A stretch of 64,000 bases of DNA. Source: Streptomyces megasporus. GTDB taxonomy: Bacteria > Actinomycetota > Actinomycetes > Streptomycetales > Streptomycetaceae. Below, one piece after another: positions 1 through 7,872 of the stretch. A model generated the notes under the pieces. The model was not told the DNA's origin. It saw only the letters and a list, made by a program, of their open reading frames with translations, and made no database searches. Every line of letters begins with the position of its first letter. Within the stretch, counting starts at the first letter, position 1. The position numbers were made by a program, and so were the translations under genes. The DNA lies in the NCBI RefSeq assembly GCF_000718985.1, contig NZ_JODL01000023.1, forward strand, positions 16,409 through 80,408, given 5' to 3'.

Positions 1-2
1 GG

Positions 3-878
3 ATCACTGCCAGGGCTCAGTTGAGAACCGCCACCAACGTGGGTCTGGGCGTGGGCACGCTGATCGCGGGTGGGGCGCTGCTGGTGGACACGACGGCGGC
101 GTACACCTTCGTGGTGGCCGGCAATGCCCTCCTCTTCGGCTTCGCCGCCGCCATGCTGGTCGGTGTGAACGTCGAACACCGCCGGGTGCCCCTCGTTGCC
201 GAGGCAGACGCTGTCCGCCGTCCGGGTCCGCTGCGTGACTACCGCTATCTTGCCGTGACCGCCGCGAACGGGCTCTTGGCATTGCATGTGAGCGTGTTGA
301 GCTTCGCCCTGCCGCTCTGGGGGGCCAACCATGCCGAAGCACCCAAGTGGTCGATCGCCATGGTCATGATCGTGAACACGATCCTCGTCGTCCTTTTCCA
401 GGTACGGGCCAGCCGTCGGGCGAGTGCGGTCCCGCAGGCAGCCCGGATGGCGCGGGTGACCGGTGTCGTCTTCGCTGTGGCCTGCCTGACGATGGCGGTC
501 ACCGAGTCACTGGGGCCGATCCTCTGCGTTGCCGTCCTCCTGCTGTGGGCCGTGATCTACACCATCGGTGAACTATGGCAGACCTCTGCCGAGTTCTGCT
601 TCGGATTCGAGCCGGCGCCCGATGATGCCCAGGGCGCCTACCAGAGCGTCTTCGCGTTGGGCCCAGGTGTGATGCGCGCCCTCGCCCCGACGCTGCTGGC
701 CACGCTGGTCCTCGGAAACGGAACCGTGGGCTGGACCGCACTCGCGGGATTCTTCCTGGTGTCCGGACTTCTGGCCTCCACTGCGGCCCTGTCGGCACAC
801 CGCAACCGGGACACGTTCCGGCGGCCCGCCGCACTCTCCTTGGCACAGCCGGCGGAGCGGAGCGTGACCTCCTCATAA
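3..878 (+). CDS. MFS transporter, C-terminal part (cut by window start)
   Basis: The frame is open from the first complete codon, so the gene begins outside the window; a TTG at position 21 is probably not the start. About 290 residues are visible. The first read like the middle of a major facilitator (Arg-Thr-Ala-Thr-Asn-Val-Gly, then a long hydrophobic helix), followed by several more hydrophobic segments and a hydrophilic tail. The protein should sit in the plasma membrane and export or import a small molecule by proton-motive force. It is followed 23 bp later by the C39-like gene on the same strand, which suggests it is the exporter of the metabolite made by the genes up to 3974. The substrate cannot be read from sequence. 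The family is fairly sure, the role inferred. Confidence 0.75.
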   Translation: MTARAQLRTATNVGLGVGTLIAGGALLVDTTAAYTFVVAGNALLFGFAAAMLVGVNVEHRRVPLVAEADAVRRPGPLRDYRYLAVTAANGLLALHVSVLSFALPLWGANHAEAPKWSIAMVMIVNTILVVLFQVRASRRASAVPQAARMARVTGVVFAVACLTMAVTESLGPILCVAVLLLWAVIYTIGELWQTSAEFCFGFEPAPDDAQGAYQSVFALGPGVMRALAPTLLATLVLGNGTVGWTALAGFFLVSGLLASTAALSAHRNRDTFRRPAALSLAQPAERSVTSS

Positions 879-901
879 AGTCCCAGAAACCGAGTACCAA
901 G

Positions 902-1543
902 GTGACCATGCCGCTCGCCATCCGGCGCTACGCCCAGCACTTCACCGCGGAGGAACAATCCGACAGCGGCTTCGCCTGGCCCCCCGGCGGTCCGGAGGTC
1001 TGGGGCGAGAAGTGCTGCGGACTGGCCTGCCTGCGCATGATCCTCGACCACTACGGCCTGCACGTCCCCTCACAGCGTCAATTGCTGCGTGAAGGACTGG
1101 AGCTGGGCGCCTACACCTCCAACGGGTGGATCCACCAGGGCCTGGTCGAGATCGCTGGTCTGCACGGGCTGTCCGGGGCGGCAGCGCCCTACACTTCCAC
1201 CGCCCAGTTGCAGAGCCTCGCCGAGGCCGGCATTCCGAGCATCGTGTCGTGCACCTTCCGATTTCCCGAGGACGGCAGCAAGGGCGGACACCTCGTCGTC
1301 TTCTGCGGAGAGACGGTGAAAGGCGGCGGACGGTACGCCACGTTCGCGGATCCCTCCCGGTGGGGTGCCCACCACACGGAGCTGCCCGCTGAACGGTTCT
1401 GGGCGAGCTGGACGGGCCGGGCCGTTTCCCTGTGGCCGCAGGACTGGCCCGCCTCACGGATCGCGGACGACGTCGGCCCCGACATCGCAAGCCTGCTCCG
1501 GATTTCTCTCCGTTCCGAGGCCATTCCTGTGGGGGAGACCTGA
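902..1543 (+). CDS. C39-like (papain-fold) cysteine hydrolase or transferase
   Basis: This 213-residue protein has the layout of the Peptidase_C39-like family. A candidate nucleophile lies in a Lys-Cys-Cys-Gly-Leu-Ala-Cys stretch (Cys38/39), a His follows a Gly-Gly pair at residue 130, and Phe-Ala-Asp-Pro has the Asp near 150, so the Cys/His/Asp set appears complete. There is no signal peptide and no fused ABC transporter, so it is unlikely to be a bacteriocin-processing exporter; it should be cytoplasmic. It lies between an MFS gene and a FemAB-like gene, and its TGA overlaps the next ATG by one base, indicating coupled translation. It could cleave or transfer an amide, like the BtrH-type proteins of some antibiotic pathways. 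GTG 902 is chosen; ATG 908 is an alternative. Confidence 0.7.
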   Translation: MTMPLAIRRYAQHFTAEEQSDSGFAWPPGGPEVWGEKCCGLACLRMILDHYGLHVPSQRQLLREGLELGAYTSNGWIHQGLVEIAGLHGLSGAAAPYTSTAQLQSLAEAGIPSIVSCTFRFPEDGSKGGHLVVFCGETVKGGGRYATFADPSRWGAHHTELPAERFWASWTGRAVSLWPQDWPASRIADDVGPDIASLLRISLRSEAIPVGET

Positions 1544-2682
1544 TGAACGTCGACGTGGTGAAGAGCCTCGACGATGTGGGAAGCGAGGCATGGGACGCAC
1601 TGACAGGCGGCTCCTTCTACGCGAGTCACGCCTGGATGAGATACCAGGAGAGAGACCCGGGAACATCCGTGCGCTACGTGCTGGTCCACGATGCCGAGGA
1701 GCGACTCGTCGCAGGGCTTCCGGTCTATCTCGTGACCTCCGAAGCGAGCGGCATGTACGACCCGGCACGACTCTTTCCCGACATGCCGGCGCAGCCCCGG
1801 AGCATGGGACGCACGGTGCTGGCGGGAAACCGGCGCGGCTACGCGAACCGCATTCTCGTGGACGAAGATCTGGAGCGGCGCCAGGACGTCATCCGGCAAC
1901 TCGTCGATGCCGTCGACCTCATCGCGGCGGAAGAGGCCGACGGCCACGCATGGTGGCTGTATCTCGACGAGTCGGACGCGAAGTCCCTGTTGCCGTATGC
2001 GTCGGGCTCGCTGCCCAGGCTGCTCGCCGCGGACTGTGCCATCCCACTGCCCGGGGAGAGCTTCGAGGACTACCTCCAATCCGGCTCAAGCAATATGAGG
2101 CGGCAGATCCGCAAGGATCGCCAGGCGTTCCTCGCCGCTGGTTACACCTGCTCGGAGGATTCGCTGGCCGAGTGCTGGGACGACATCAGCCCGCTGATCG
2201 CCTCGCATCAGCAGCACCATGGCGAACCTTCCGATCCCGACTTCATCCGTGCCCTCCTGCGTGACCAGGCCGAGGCAACCGGCGACGCAGGCGTGGTGCA
2301 CGCGTGCCACAAGGACAACCAGATGGTGGGCTGCACGCTCACTTATGTGACGCCCGACGAAGTCACCTCCAGAGCCTATGGGTTCGATCATCGACGGCCG
2401 GCGGATGCGGCGGAGTACTTCGAACTCCTCTATTACCGCCCCATGGAAGCGGCCTACCGGTTCGGGGCGTCACGTCTCCACCTGGGAATCGGTACCCTTC
2501 GGCCGAAAATCCGACGCGGTGCAGATGTCTCCCTGCTGTGGGGACTGCGGACCGGAGCAGCATTCGGTGACGACCTCGACGCGGCACGCGCCTACAACAA
2601 CGCCCGTTGGCAGCGGCTCGCCGACGAGATGGGCGGGGTGGCTGACAAAGTCGCGTCTCGCTTTTTCGCAGCCGCACTATGA
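1543..2682 (+). CDS. FemAB/GNAT-like acyl or aminoacyl transferase
   Basis: A 379-residue protein starting at the ATG that overlaps the previous stop. The centre (residues about 184-195) has an Asn-Met-Arg-Arg-Gln-Ile-Arg-Lys-Asp stretch like the FemAB-type motif in which a basic helix precedes the second GNAT fold. Near the C-terminus a Leu-His-Leu-Gly-Ile-Gly then Lys-Ile-Arg-Arg-Gly run resembles the end of COG3146-type 'peptidoglycan biosynthesis/recognition' proteins. Relatives use acyl-CoA or aminoacyl-tRNA to acylate an amine. It is cytoplasmic, with no membrane segment. Lying between a C39-like protein and an ATP-grasp ligase, it may add an aminoacyl or acyl group to an amino-acid scaffold. 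Donor and acceptor are unknown. Confidence 0.65.
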   Translation: MNVDVVKSLDDVGSEAWDALTGGSFYASHAWMRYQERDPGTSVRYVLVHDAEERLVAGLPVYLVTSEASGMYDPARLFPDMPAQPRSMGRTVLAGNRRGYANRILVDEDLERRQDVIRQLVDAVDLIAAEEADGHAWWLYLDESDAKSLLPYASGSLPRLLAADCAIPLPGESFEDYLQSGSSNMRRQIRKDRQAFLAAGYTCSEDSLAECWDDISPLIASHQQHHGEPSDPDFIRALLRDQAEATGDAGVVHACHKDNQMVGCTLTYVTPDEVTSRAYGFDHRRPADAAEYFELLYYRPMEAAYRFGASRLHLGIGTLRPKIRRGADVSLLWGLRTGAAFGDDLDAARAYNNARWQRLADEMGGVADKVASRFFAAAL

Positions 2683-3974
2683 CTCCTGGCCAGTTCACGA
2701 AAATGGGGGACACCATGCCCGCGCGCAACGGTTGGATCGTCTTCGTGGAGTTGCACACGTTGCCCGGCGGCGGCCGTGGCCGGCTCTCCGCCGGTGAAGC
2801 CGTGGTGGCCCCGTGCCGTGCGCAGTTGGAGGCCGCCAAGCGACTGGGATTCCACACCGCGGTGGCCGTGTCCGATCGCGCTTCCTACGGCAGCCAGTTC
2901 GACGACGTGGTTGACGCATGGCTGTTCGCGAACACCACGGATGCCGCCAACATCGCGCATGTCCTGAGGGCCCTGCACGGCGAGATCGTCGCCGTGTTCA
3001 GCTCCGTGGACAGCTTCGTCCGGGTCGCGGCCGCGGTCGCTGCCAAGTTCGGCCTCGCCGGACCTCAGCCGCTGGGCGCCGGCATCGCACGGGACAAAGC
3101 CGTGGCCCGCGCGGCTCTGGCATCCGCCGGAGTCCCCGACATCCGGTGGGGCGTCAAGTCCGCGCACGACGACGACCTGGACTCACCGATCGGCTATCCG
3201 TGCATCGTCAAGCCCGTTGACGGAGCGGCTAGCTGGGACGTGGTGCTGGCGGAGGACGTCCAGGCCGTACGGGACGTGGCCGCCCGGCACCTGCAGCGCG
3301 CGTACGGCAGGCGGGTGCGTCCGCAGCGCAAGCTCCTGTTCGAGGAAGTGCTTGTCGGCCCGCTGCTGAGCGCGGAGGGTTTCATCGACTCCGGAGAGGT
3401 GTGCACCATCGGTTACTCGGATCGCGTGCTTTCCGCTCCGCCGCGATTCGTGGAGCTCGCGGTCCGATTCGCGGCCGACCTTCCCTTCGACGGTGCGGAC
3501 GAGTACGTGGCCGAGACGCTGGCCGCCTTGGAGTACGACTTCGGCGCCTTCCACCTGGAGTTCATCCTCACATCAGACGGGCCCCGACTGGTCGAACTCA
3601 ATCCGCGCTTCGTCGGCGCCGGTGTCCAACACGCCATCAGCGAGCTCACCGGCGTCCCGCCGGCCGAGCTGCTCATGGCAAAGCTCACGGGCAACCCCGT
3701 TCCCGAATTCACCTGTGAGGGAGCGGTCACGGAACTGTATCTGACGGCTCCGGCCTCGGGTCGGCTGGAGGGGGTGCGGGGGCTCGACGAAGCAGTAGCC
3801 GTGGAGGGCTGTCGTGCCGCTGGGCTCTATGTCGCCTTGGGCGACGAGGTCAGCAGTGAGGTGGAGTCCAACAGTCAGTACATCGGTTACGTGCACGCCG
3901 TGGGAGACAGCCGCGCGCAATCCTACGCGATCGCCTTGGAGGCGGCGTCGCGCATCTCCTTCGAGATCCGATGA
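2679..3974 (+). CDS. ATP-grasp ligase
   Basis: This 431-residue protein has an ATP-grasp core. The nucleotide-binding Lys is in Cys-Ile-Val-Lys-Pro (about residue 178), the hinge acidic pair in Phe-Glu-Glu (222-223), and metal ligands in Phe-His-Leu-Glu-Phe (Glu294) and Val-Glu-Leu-Asn-Pro-Arg (306-310). Such enzymes activate a carboxylate as an acyl phosphate and join it to an amine, often making dipeptides. The ATG at 2679 overlaps the previous stop (ATGA), favouring coupling; ATG 2715, preceded by a GGGGGA stretch, is a good alternative and begins at the conserved part. It is the last intact gene of the left-edge operon. The ligase class is confident, the substrate unknown. Confidence 0.85.
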   Translation: MTPGQFTKMGDTMPARNGWIVFVELHTLPGGGRGRLSAGEAVVAPCRAQLEAAKRLGFHTAVAVSDRASYGSQFDDVVDAWLFANTTDAANIAHVLRALHGEIVAVFSSVDSFVRVAAAVAAKFGLAGPQPLGAGIARDKAVARAALASAGVPDIRWGVKSAHDDDLDSPIGYPCIVKPVDGAASWDVVLAEDVQAVRDVAARHLQRAYGRRVRPQRKLLFEEVLVGPLLSAEGFIDSGEVCTIGYSDRVLSAPPRFVELAVRFAADLPFDGADEYVAETLAALEYDFGAFHLEFILTSDGPRLVELNPRFVGAGVQHAISELTGVPPAELLMAKLTGNPVPEFTCEGAVTELYLTAPASGRLEGVRGLDEAVAVEGCRAAGLYVALGDEVSSEVESNSQYIGYVHAVGDSRAQSYAIALEAASRISFEIR

Positions 3975-3994
3975 GGCGGCACAGGGAAACGACG

Positions 3995-4235
3995 CACATG
4001 CGCAGTCCACCTGCACCGGCACGGCACCCTCGCGCAGCTCGCCGCAGGCTTCGGCACTCCACAGGCACTGTCGGCACGGGCTGAAGACGCCGGTGGTGAC
4101 CGACCCGGCCGGGCGGCTGCCGTGGACCTCGCCCGCGCTGCCCGGCCGCGCCCACGACCTGACGGCGGCCCGCACCCGGCGGATCATCCGGATCTGCGCA
4201 CGCCAGGGCGTCCCGGCCCTCGCCGTCCGCGCCTG
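3995..4235 (+). pseudogene. IS5-type transposase remnant (plus strand)
   Basis: Two pieces of an IS5-type transposase can be read on the plus strand in different frames. Around 4006-4060 the translation gives a Leu-His-Leu-His-Arg-His-Gly-Thr-Leu-Ala-Gln-Leu-Ala-Ala-Gly-Phe run, as in the N-terminal helical part. From 4075 to about 4225 a second frame gives Val-Thr-Asp-Pro-Ala-Gly-Arg-Leu followed by Ser-Pro-Ala-Leu-Pro-Gly and His-Asp-Leu-Thr-Ala-Ala-Arg-Thr, typical of the catalytic core. There is no intact reading frame, and most of the element is missing. It follows the ATP-grasp stop by only about 20 bp. Confidence 0.6.
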
Positions 4236-4264
4236 CCTGGGCGGTGATTCACGGGTGGCGACAC

Positions 4265-4470
4265 CGACCAGGCGCCCGTCCGGTGGCGAGCCCACCCCGA
4301 CCCGGGCCGGCGTCTCGTTCTTCCGCAGGTGCGCGGGAGCCGGCAGGGCCTGCCGGAAACAACTCAGCCTCCGCCGCCCCGTGCCAAGTTCCCGCCTTCG
4401 GACGTAGATCAGCCACGAGACGTGCTCCACAAGTTCGTAAGGCGCATCCCGCAGGGAAGGACACGGAACC
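4265..4470 (-). pseudogene. IS5-type transposase N-terminal remnant (minus strand)
   Basis: Read on the minus strand from about 4465, the translation gives Pro-Tyr-Glu-Leu-Val-Glu-His-Val-Ser-Trp-Leu-Ile-Tyr, then Arg-Arg-Arg-Glu-Leu-Gly-Thr and Cys-Phe-Arg-Gln-Ala-Leu, then His-Leu-Arg-Lys-Asn-Glu-Thr. This is the N-terminus of a common Streptomyces IS5-type transposase. It loses similarity near 4290 and lies opposite the plus-strand remnant that ends about 30 bp away. Either two elements inserted here or one was rearranged by inversion. No start codon or complete frame remains. Confidence 0.65.
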
Positions 4471-4622
4471 GACAGATCTCCTCGGATCGTCGGTGTCGAG
4501 TGAGGCCGACACCTCGACGACGAGGGTCTCCGTCATGTCACCACGACCTCACTGAACAGGCCATTTCACCCCCGCTGCACAGGGTGAGAGGTTCACTGTG
4601 TGCTCTACGGGATGATCGCCTC

Positions 4623-5282
4623 ATGGCTGAGATCATCTTGATGTCTGATCCGAGGGTCGTGGCGGTACCCGTGCGAGAGTGCGGCGAGCGGCTCGTGGAC
4701 GTGCGACGGTGCGGTCTGCTGCTGGTCGATGAGCGGAAGCGGGACTCGTCCGGAGCGTTCGCTCATCTGCGGAAGGGTGTACTCGCTCGTCTCCTCAGGG
4801 CGCAGGAGGAACTCCCCGAGGGTGTCCGGCTGCTCTTCGTCGAGGGGTACCGGCCGCCGGACCTGCAACAGCGTTACTTCGACGAGTACGCCGCCGAGTT
4901 GAGCGCCGCCCATCCCGACTGGTCTGTCGACCAGGTCCGATCGGCTGCGAGTCGCTACGTGTCGCCGCCCGAGATCGCACCGCACCCTGCCGGGGCGGCC
5001 GTTGACCTCACGCTCGCTGATGTCGAAGGTCGCGAGCTCGACCTGGGCACCCGCTTGAACGCCAGTCCGGAGGAAAGCGCGGGCGCCTGCTACACCCATG
5101 CCACGAACATCAGCGACGAGGCTCGCGCTCACCGGCAGATCCTGGGAGCCGCCTTGAGCGCGGCCGGCTTTGTGAACTACCCGACGGAGTGGTGGCACTG
5201 GTCTTTCGGGGACCGGTACTGGGCCTTGACCACCGGACCTGAATCCGCAACCGCCATCTACGGACCGAAGGCGTTCACGTAG
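4623..5282 (+). CDS. VanX-like D-Ala-D-Ala dipeptidase (M15D)
   Basis: An intact 219-residue protein close in length to VanX. The zinc-site motifs of family M15D are present: Glu-Gly-Tyr-Arg-Pro (Arg77), His121 and Asp128 in Pro-His-Pro-Ala-Gly-Ala-Ala-Val-Asp, and Glu189 and His192 in Glu-Trp-Trp-His-Trp. The family hydrolyses D-alanyl-D-alanine, which depletes the target of glycopeptides or recycles wall dipeptides. No signal peptide is seen, so it should act in the cytoplasm. The start is the ATG at 4623, with an in-frame ATG at 4641 as a second choice. It is flanked on both sides by broken transposases but is itself undamaged, so it may be island cargo or a resistance gene. No vanH, vanA or vanRS lies beside it. 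Confidence 0.85.
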   Translation: MAEIILMSDPRVVAVPVRECGERLVDVRRCGLLLVDERKRDSSGAFAHLRKGVLARLLRAQEELPEGVRLLFVEGYRPPDLQQRYFDEYAAELSAAHPDWSVDQVRSAASRYVSPPEIAPHPAGAAVDLTLADVEGRELDLGTRLNASPEESAGACYTHATNISDEARAHRQILGAALSAAGFVNYPTEWWHWSFGDRYWALTTGPESATAIYGPKAFT

Positions 5283-5411
5283 CGGAGCGCCTCTCGCCTC
5301 GTGCCATGCGTCGTCCGTCAACTCAGCGCGTCGGAGGTGCGCCCGTGTTGGGAGATACAGGGGTGGACATTTCGAGCGACGTGCCTCGCTGATCCAATAC
5401 CGCAGCCGCCG

Positions 5412-6530
5412 TTACGGAGGGCGGTGGCCGCGCCTGCGGCAGTGGCTGAGCCAAGCCCGGTGTTGACGGCGGCGTCGCCGGCGTGACCGGTGCGGAACAC
5501 GAGCCGTCTCGTGTCGGGCTGTGTGGACGACCTTGGACAACAGGCGGCGGACCCCGTTCGCGCTCAGCCGGATCAAGGCGCGGTTGTCTCCCTCCCCTTT
5601 CGCCGGTGACAGCCCGTAGCGCGGCCAGGTGGGCGGCGGTCGCCCTGGCCAGGGTGATGTGCCGGCACCGGGCCCGGTGGTGGCGAACCCGGCAGTGGTC
5701 CAGGCCGCACTCGTTCTTCGCGGCCTGGAAGCACTCCTCGATCGCCCAGCGTGTCCCAGCGGTCCACACCGGTTCCTGCACGGTGGCCCCCCAAGGGGGC
5801 ATAGGCGATCTCGTCGGGTTTGCCGATGCCGCGCCGGGCCGGCGCCCACCGCATCCGGTGGGGAACCTCGCCTTGGTGGTGGTCGAACTCGGCGACTGCC
5901 GGCAGTCGCACTGCCGCCCAGGAATGGCGGCCAAGGCCCTTCGCGCCGTCGCCGCAGGAGATCTTCTCCCATGTCTCGGCCGGGGCCTGCGCGAACAGGC
6001 CCTCGATGCGGGGACGGCCCACGGTGAACCGGGACGTGGGCACGGCCGGCGCACAGCCGACGCCCGACTGCTCCAGTACTGCTCCAGCGGCCGGCGGAAG
6101 CGGCTCTCCTGCCCGTAGGCGGAATCCGCGGTGACCCGGGAGATGGGCAGCGGCGAGGCGAGGGCACGCAGCACCATGTGCCGGGCCAACTCGCCCTTGG
6201 TGGCGAACCCCCGATCGTCGGGACCTTGGCCACGCGGCGGCGTTCGCGGTCCTCGGCCCAGGACTTGGGGAGGTGCGACTCACGATCGACCAAGGCGCGG
6301 CCGCGAGCGGTGGCGTAGGCGGTGAAGACGCCGATTTGGCTGGGGGCACCCCCGCCGGGGGGTTCTCGGTACGGCCGGCGGTGCCGGTGAGGGCACCTCC
6401 CGCCGCGAAGCGGAAGGGGGGATGCCGGCGCTGCACTCCGGCCGAGGTGGTGTCCTTCCCGAGGAACCCGGTGTCGTCGATGATGAGGACCCCGCCGTCC
6501 TCGTCGAGATTGCCGGCGACGTACCTCCTG
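5412..6530 (-). pseudogene. IS701-family transposase, multiply frameshifted
   Basis: Read on the minus strand, IS701-type blocks occur in order but in three different frames. The Val-Leu-Ile-Ile-Asp-Asp-Thr-Gly-Phe catalytic block lies near 6480-6520 and Gly-Thr-Ala-Gly-Arg-Thr-Glu-Asn near 6370. Then come Leu-Pro-Lys-Ser-Trp (near 6255), [10 protein letters not shown] (near 6120) and Cys-Gly-Asp-Gly-Ala-Lys-Gly (near 5955). [11 protein letters not shown] lies near 5735, and an Arg-rich C-terminus ends at 5412. The first roughly 80 residues are missing. Two short GC-rich palindromic inserts (about 6341-6362 and 6387-6427) break the frame, and other indels follow. It cannot encode an active transposase. 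Confidence 0.85.
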
Positions 6531-6569
6531 TGGCTCGTCGCGGATGTCGCCGGACTCCCACATCTGCTC

Positions 6570-6670
6570 GGTGGCGCGGTGATCAGCTCGGCGAACCGCC
6601 GCGGGCTCGGCCCGGTGAACGGGGCTGTCCAGAGCGACTCCGACGCCGAGATCACACCAACCACGGCAAG
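6570..6670 (-). pseudogene. N-terminal scrap of a second IS5-type transposase
   Basis: The minus strand here encodes about 30 residues, Val-Gly-Val-Ile-Ser-Ala-Ser-Glu-Ser then Ala-Pro-Phe-Thr-Gly and Phe-Ala-Glu-Leu-Ile-Thr-Ala. These look like the N-terminus of another IS5-type transposase, different from the remnants at 4000-4470. Similarity stops at about 6575, and after a short gap the frame runs into the IS701 remnant, so this is an element-into-element junction. It also lies just where the integrase pseudogene loses its 5' part. Confidence 0.5.
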
Positions 6671-6739
6671 ATCGTCCCACCCGCGACCAGCAGTCACGGG
6701 ACAACGCTTCGTCGGTTGCATCGTGGAGACGCCCCCGGT

Positions 6740-7423
6740 CGCTCGGCAGGAGGTGCGACCGCTGGGCCGGACCGAGGTGCGGATGCCGCTCAAGGCGGCC
6801 CGCCCCCACCGGCTGTACGCCCTGTGGCTGCTGCTCGTCTCCACCGGCCTGTGCCGAGGGGAAGCGCTCGCCCTCACCTGGGACGACATCGGCCCCGACC
6901 GGCGACGGCTTCGAGTGCGCCGCAACCTCCGGCGCATCAAGAAGGAGCCGGTTTTCGGCACCCCGAAAACCGCTCGCTCCCAACGCACCATCTCGCTGCC
7001 CCGGCGGTGCGTGGACGCGCTCAGGGAACACCGGGCGGCCCAGCGCACCGAGCGGGCCGTCGCCGGGATGAAGTGGGACCCGCTCCCGTACCAGCCGAGC
7101 GGGTTGGTCTTCACGACGCCCACCGGGCGGCCGACCGATCCGCGGAGCCTGAACCGGATGCTCACCGTGCTCTGCCGCACCGCGAATGTGCGCAGGTGCG
7201 GGTGCACGATCGCCGGCACACCTGCGTCTCACTCCTGCCGGCTCAAGGGCTGGGCGCCCGGACCATCATGGAGACGCTGGGTCACAGCACGATCACCATG
7301 ACGCTGGACACCTACGCGCACGTGATGGAGACGACGCTCAAGGCCGCGGCCGAGCGGATGGAGGATGCGTTGGGTCCGGAGGACGGGGGAGCGAGGGGCG
7401 GAGCCGCCCGGCCGCCCGAGTGA
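6740..7423 (+). pseudogene. Tyrosine-type site-specific integrase, 5'-truncated and frameshifted
   Basis: The plus strand encodes the catalytic domain of a phage/ICE-type integrase in two frames. The first (about 6740-7200) has Arg-Leu-Tyr-Ala-Leu-Trp-Leu-Leu-Leu, then Gly-Leu-Cys-Arg-Gly-Glu-Ala-Leu with the first catalytic Arg, and Pro-Lys-Thr-Ala-Arg-Ser. The second (about 7200-7423) has His-Asp-Arg-Arg-His-Thr, Leu-Gly-His-Ser-Thr-Ile and the Tyr of Leu-Asp-Thr-Tyr-Ala-His. The frame changes near 7195-7203, and the arm-binding and core-binding N-terminal domains are gone. It ends about 70 bp from tRNA-Pro, the normal position for an integrase next to its attachment site. It must be inactive unless recoded. 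Confidence 0.85.
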
Positions 7424-7447
7424 CCCCGGTTGATGTCAGCCGCTGAT

Positions 7448-7486
7448 GTCAGAGGCCCCCTGGGATCATCCCAGGGGGCCTCTGAC
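7448..7486 (-). terminator. Perfect 19-bp-arm hairpin downstream of tRNA-Pro
   Basis: Arms 7448-7466 and 7468-7486 are perfectly complementary around a single central base. The hairpin lies 5 bp past the 3' end of the tRNA-Pro gene and has no U tract, as is common for Streptomyces terminators. It probably ends tRNA transcription and also shields it from read-through out of the integrase remnant. Confidence 0.75.
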
Positions 7487-7491
7487 CAGTG

Positions 7492-7565
<74 letters not shown>

Positions 7566-7872
7566 GTGCTCTCCCGGCTCGGGGTTTCCCCTCGCCGTTC
7601 GCGCACAGAAACCATACCGCACTTCGGAGGGTGCTCGCGCACACCGGGTTACGGGAGGAAGTATTCGTTCAAACGTTCGGTCTGCTCGTGGTGAGGGTAT
7701 GACCGCGGCCGTCGAGGTCCTCCGCGGGACGGGCGGCGTCGGAAGGGGGCGTCCCGTGGGGCGTCGGCGTGAAAACGGCTCCGACCTGCGTGAACGTGTC
7801 ATCCGGGTTTGTCCGGCCTCCAGAGGGAAACGCGGTTTGTCCGGCCGTTGGTCCCAAGGACTGGAGTCACAC

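Noticed and set aside
902..1543. A bacteriocin-processing C39 exporter.
   Set aside because: There are no membrane helices or ATPase domain and no Gly-Gly leader peptide gene in view.
4623..5282. A complete vancomycin-resistance operon.
   Set aside because: Only a VanX-like gene is present; there are no vanH, vanA, vanR or vanS homologues nearby.
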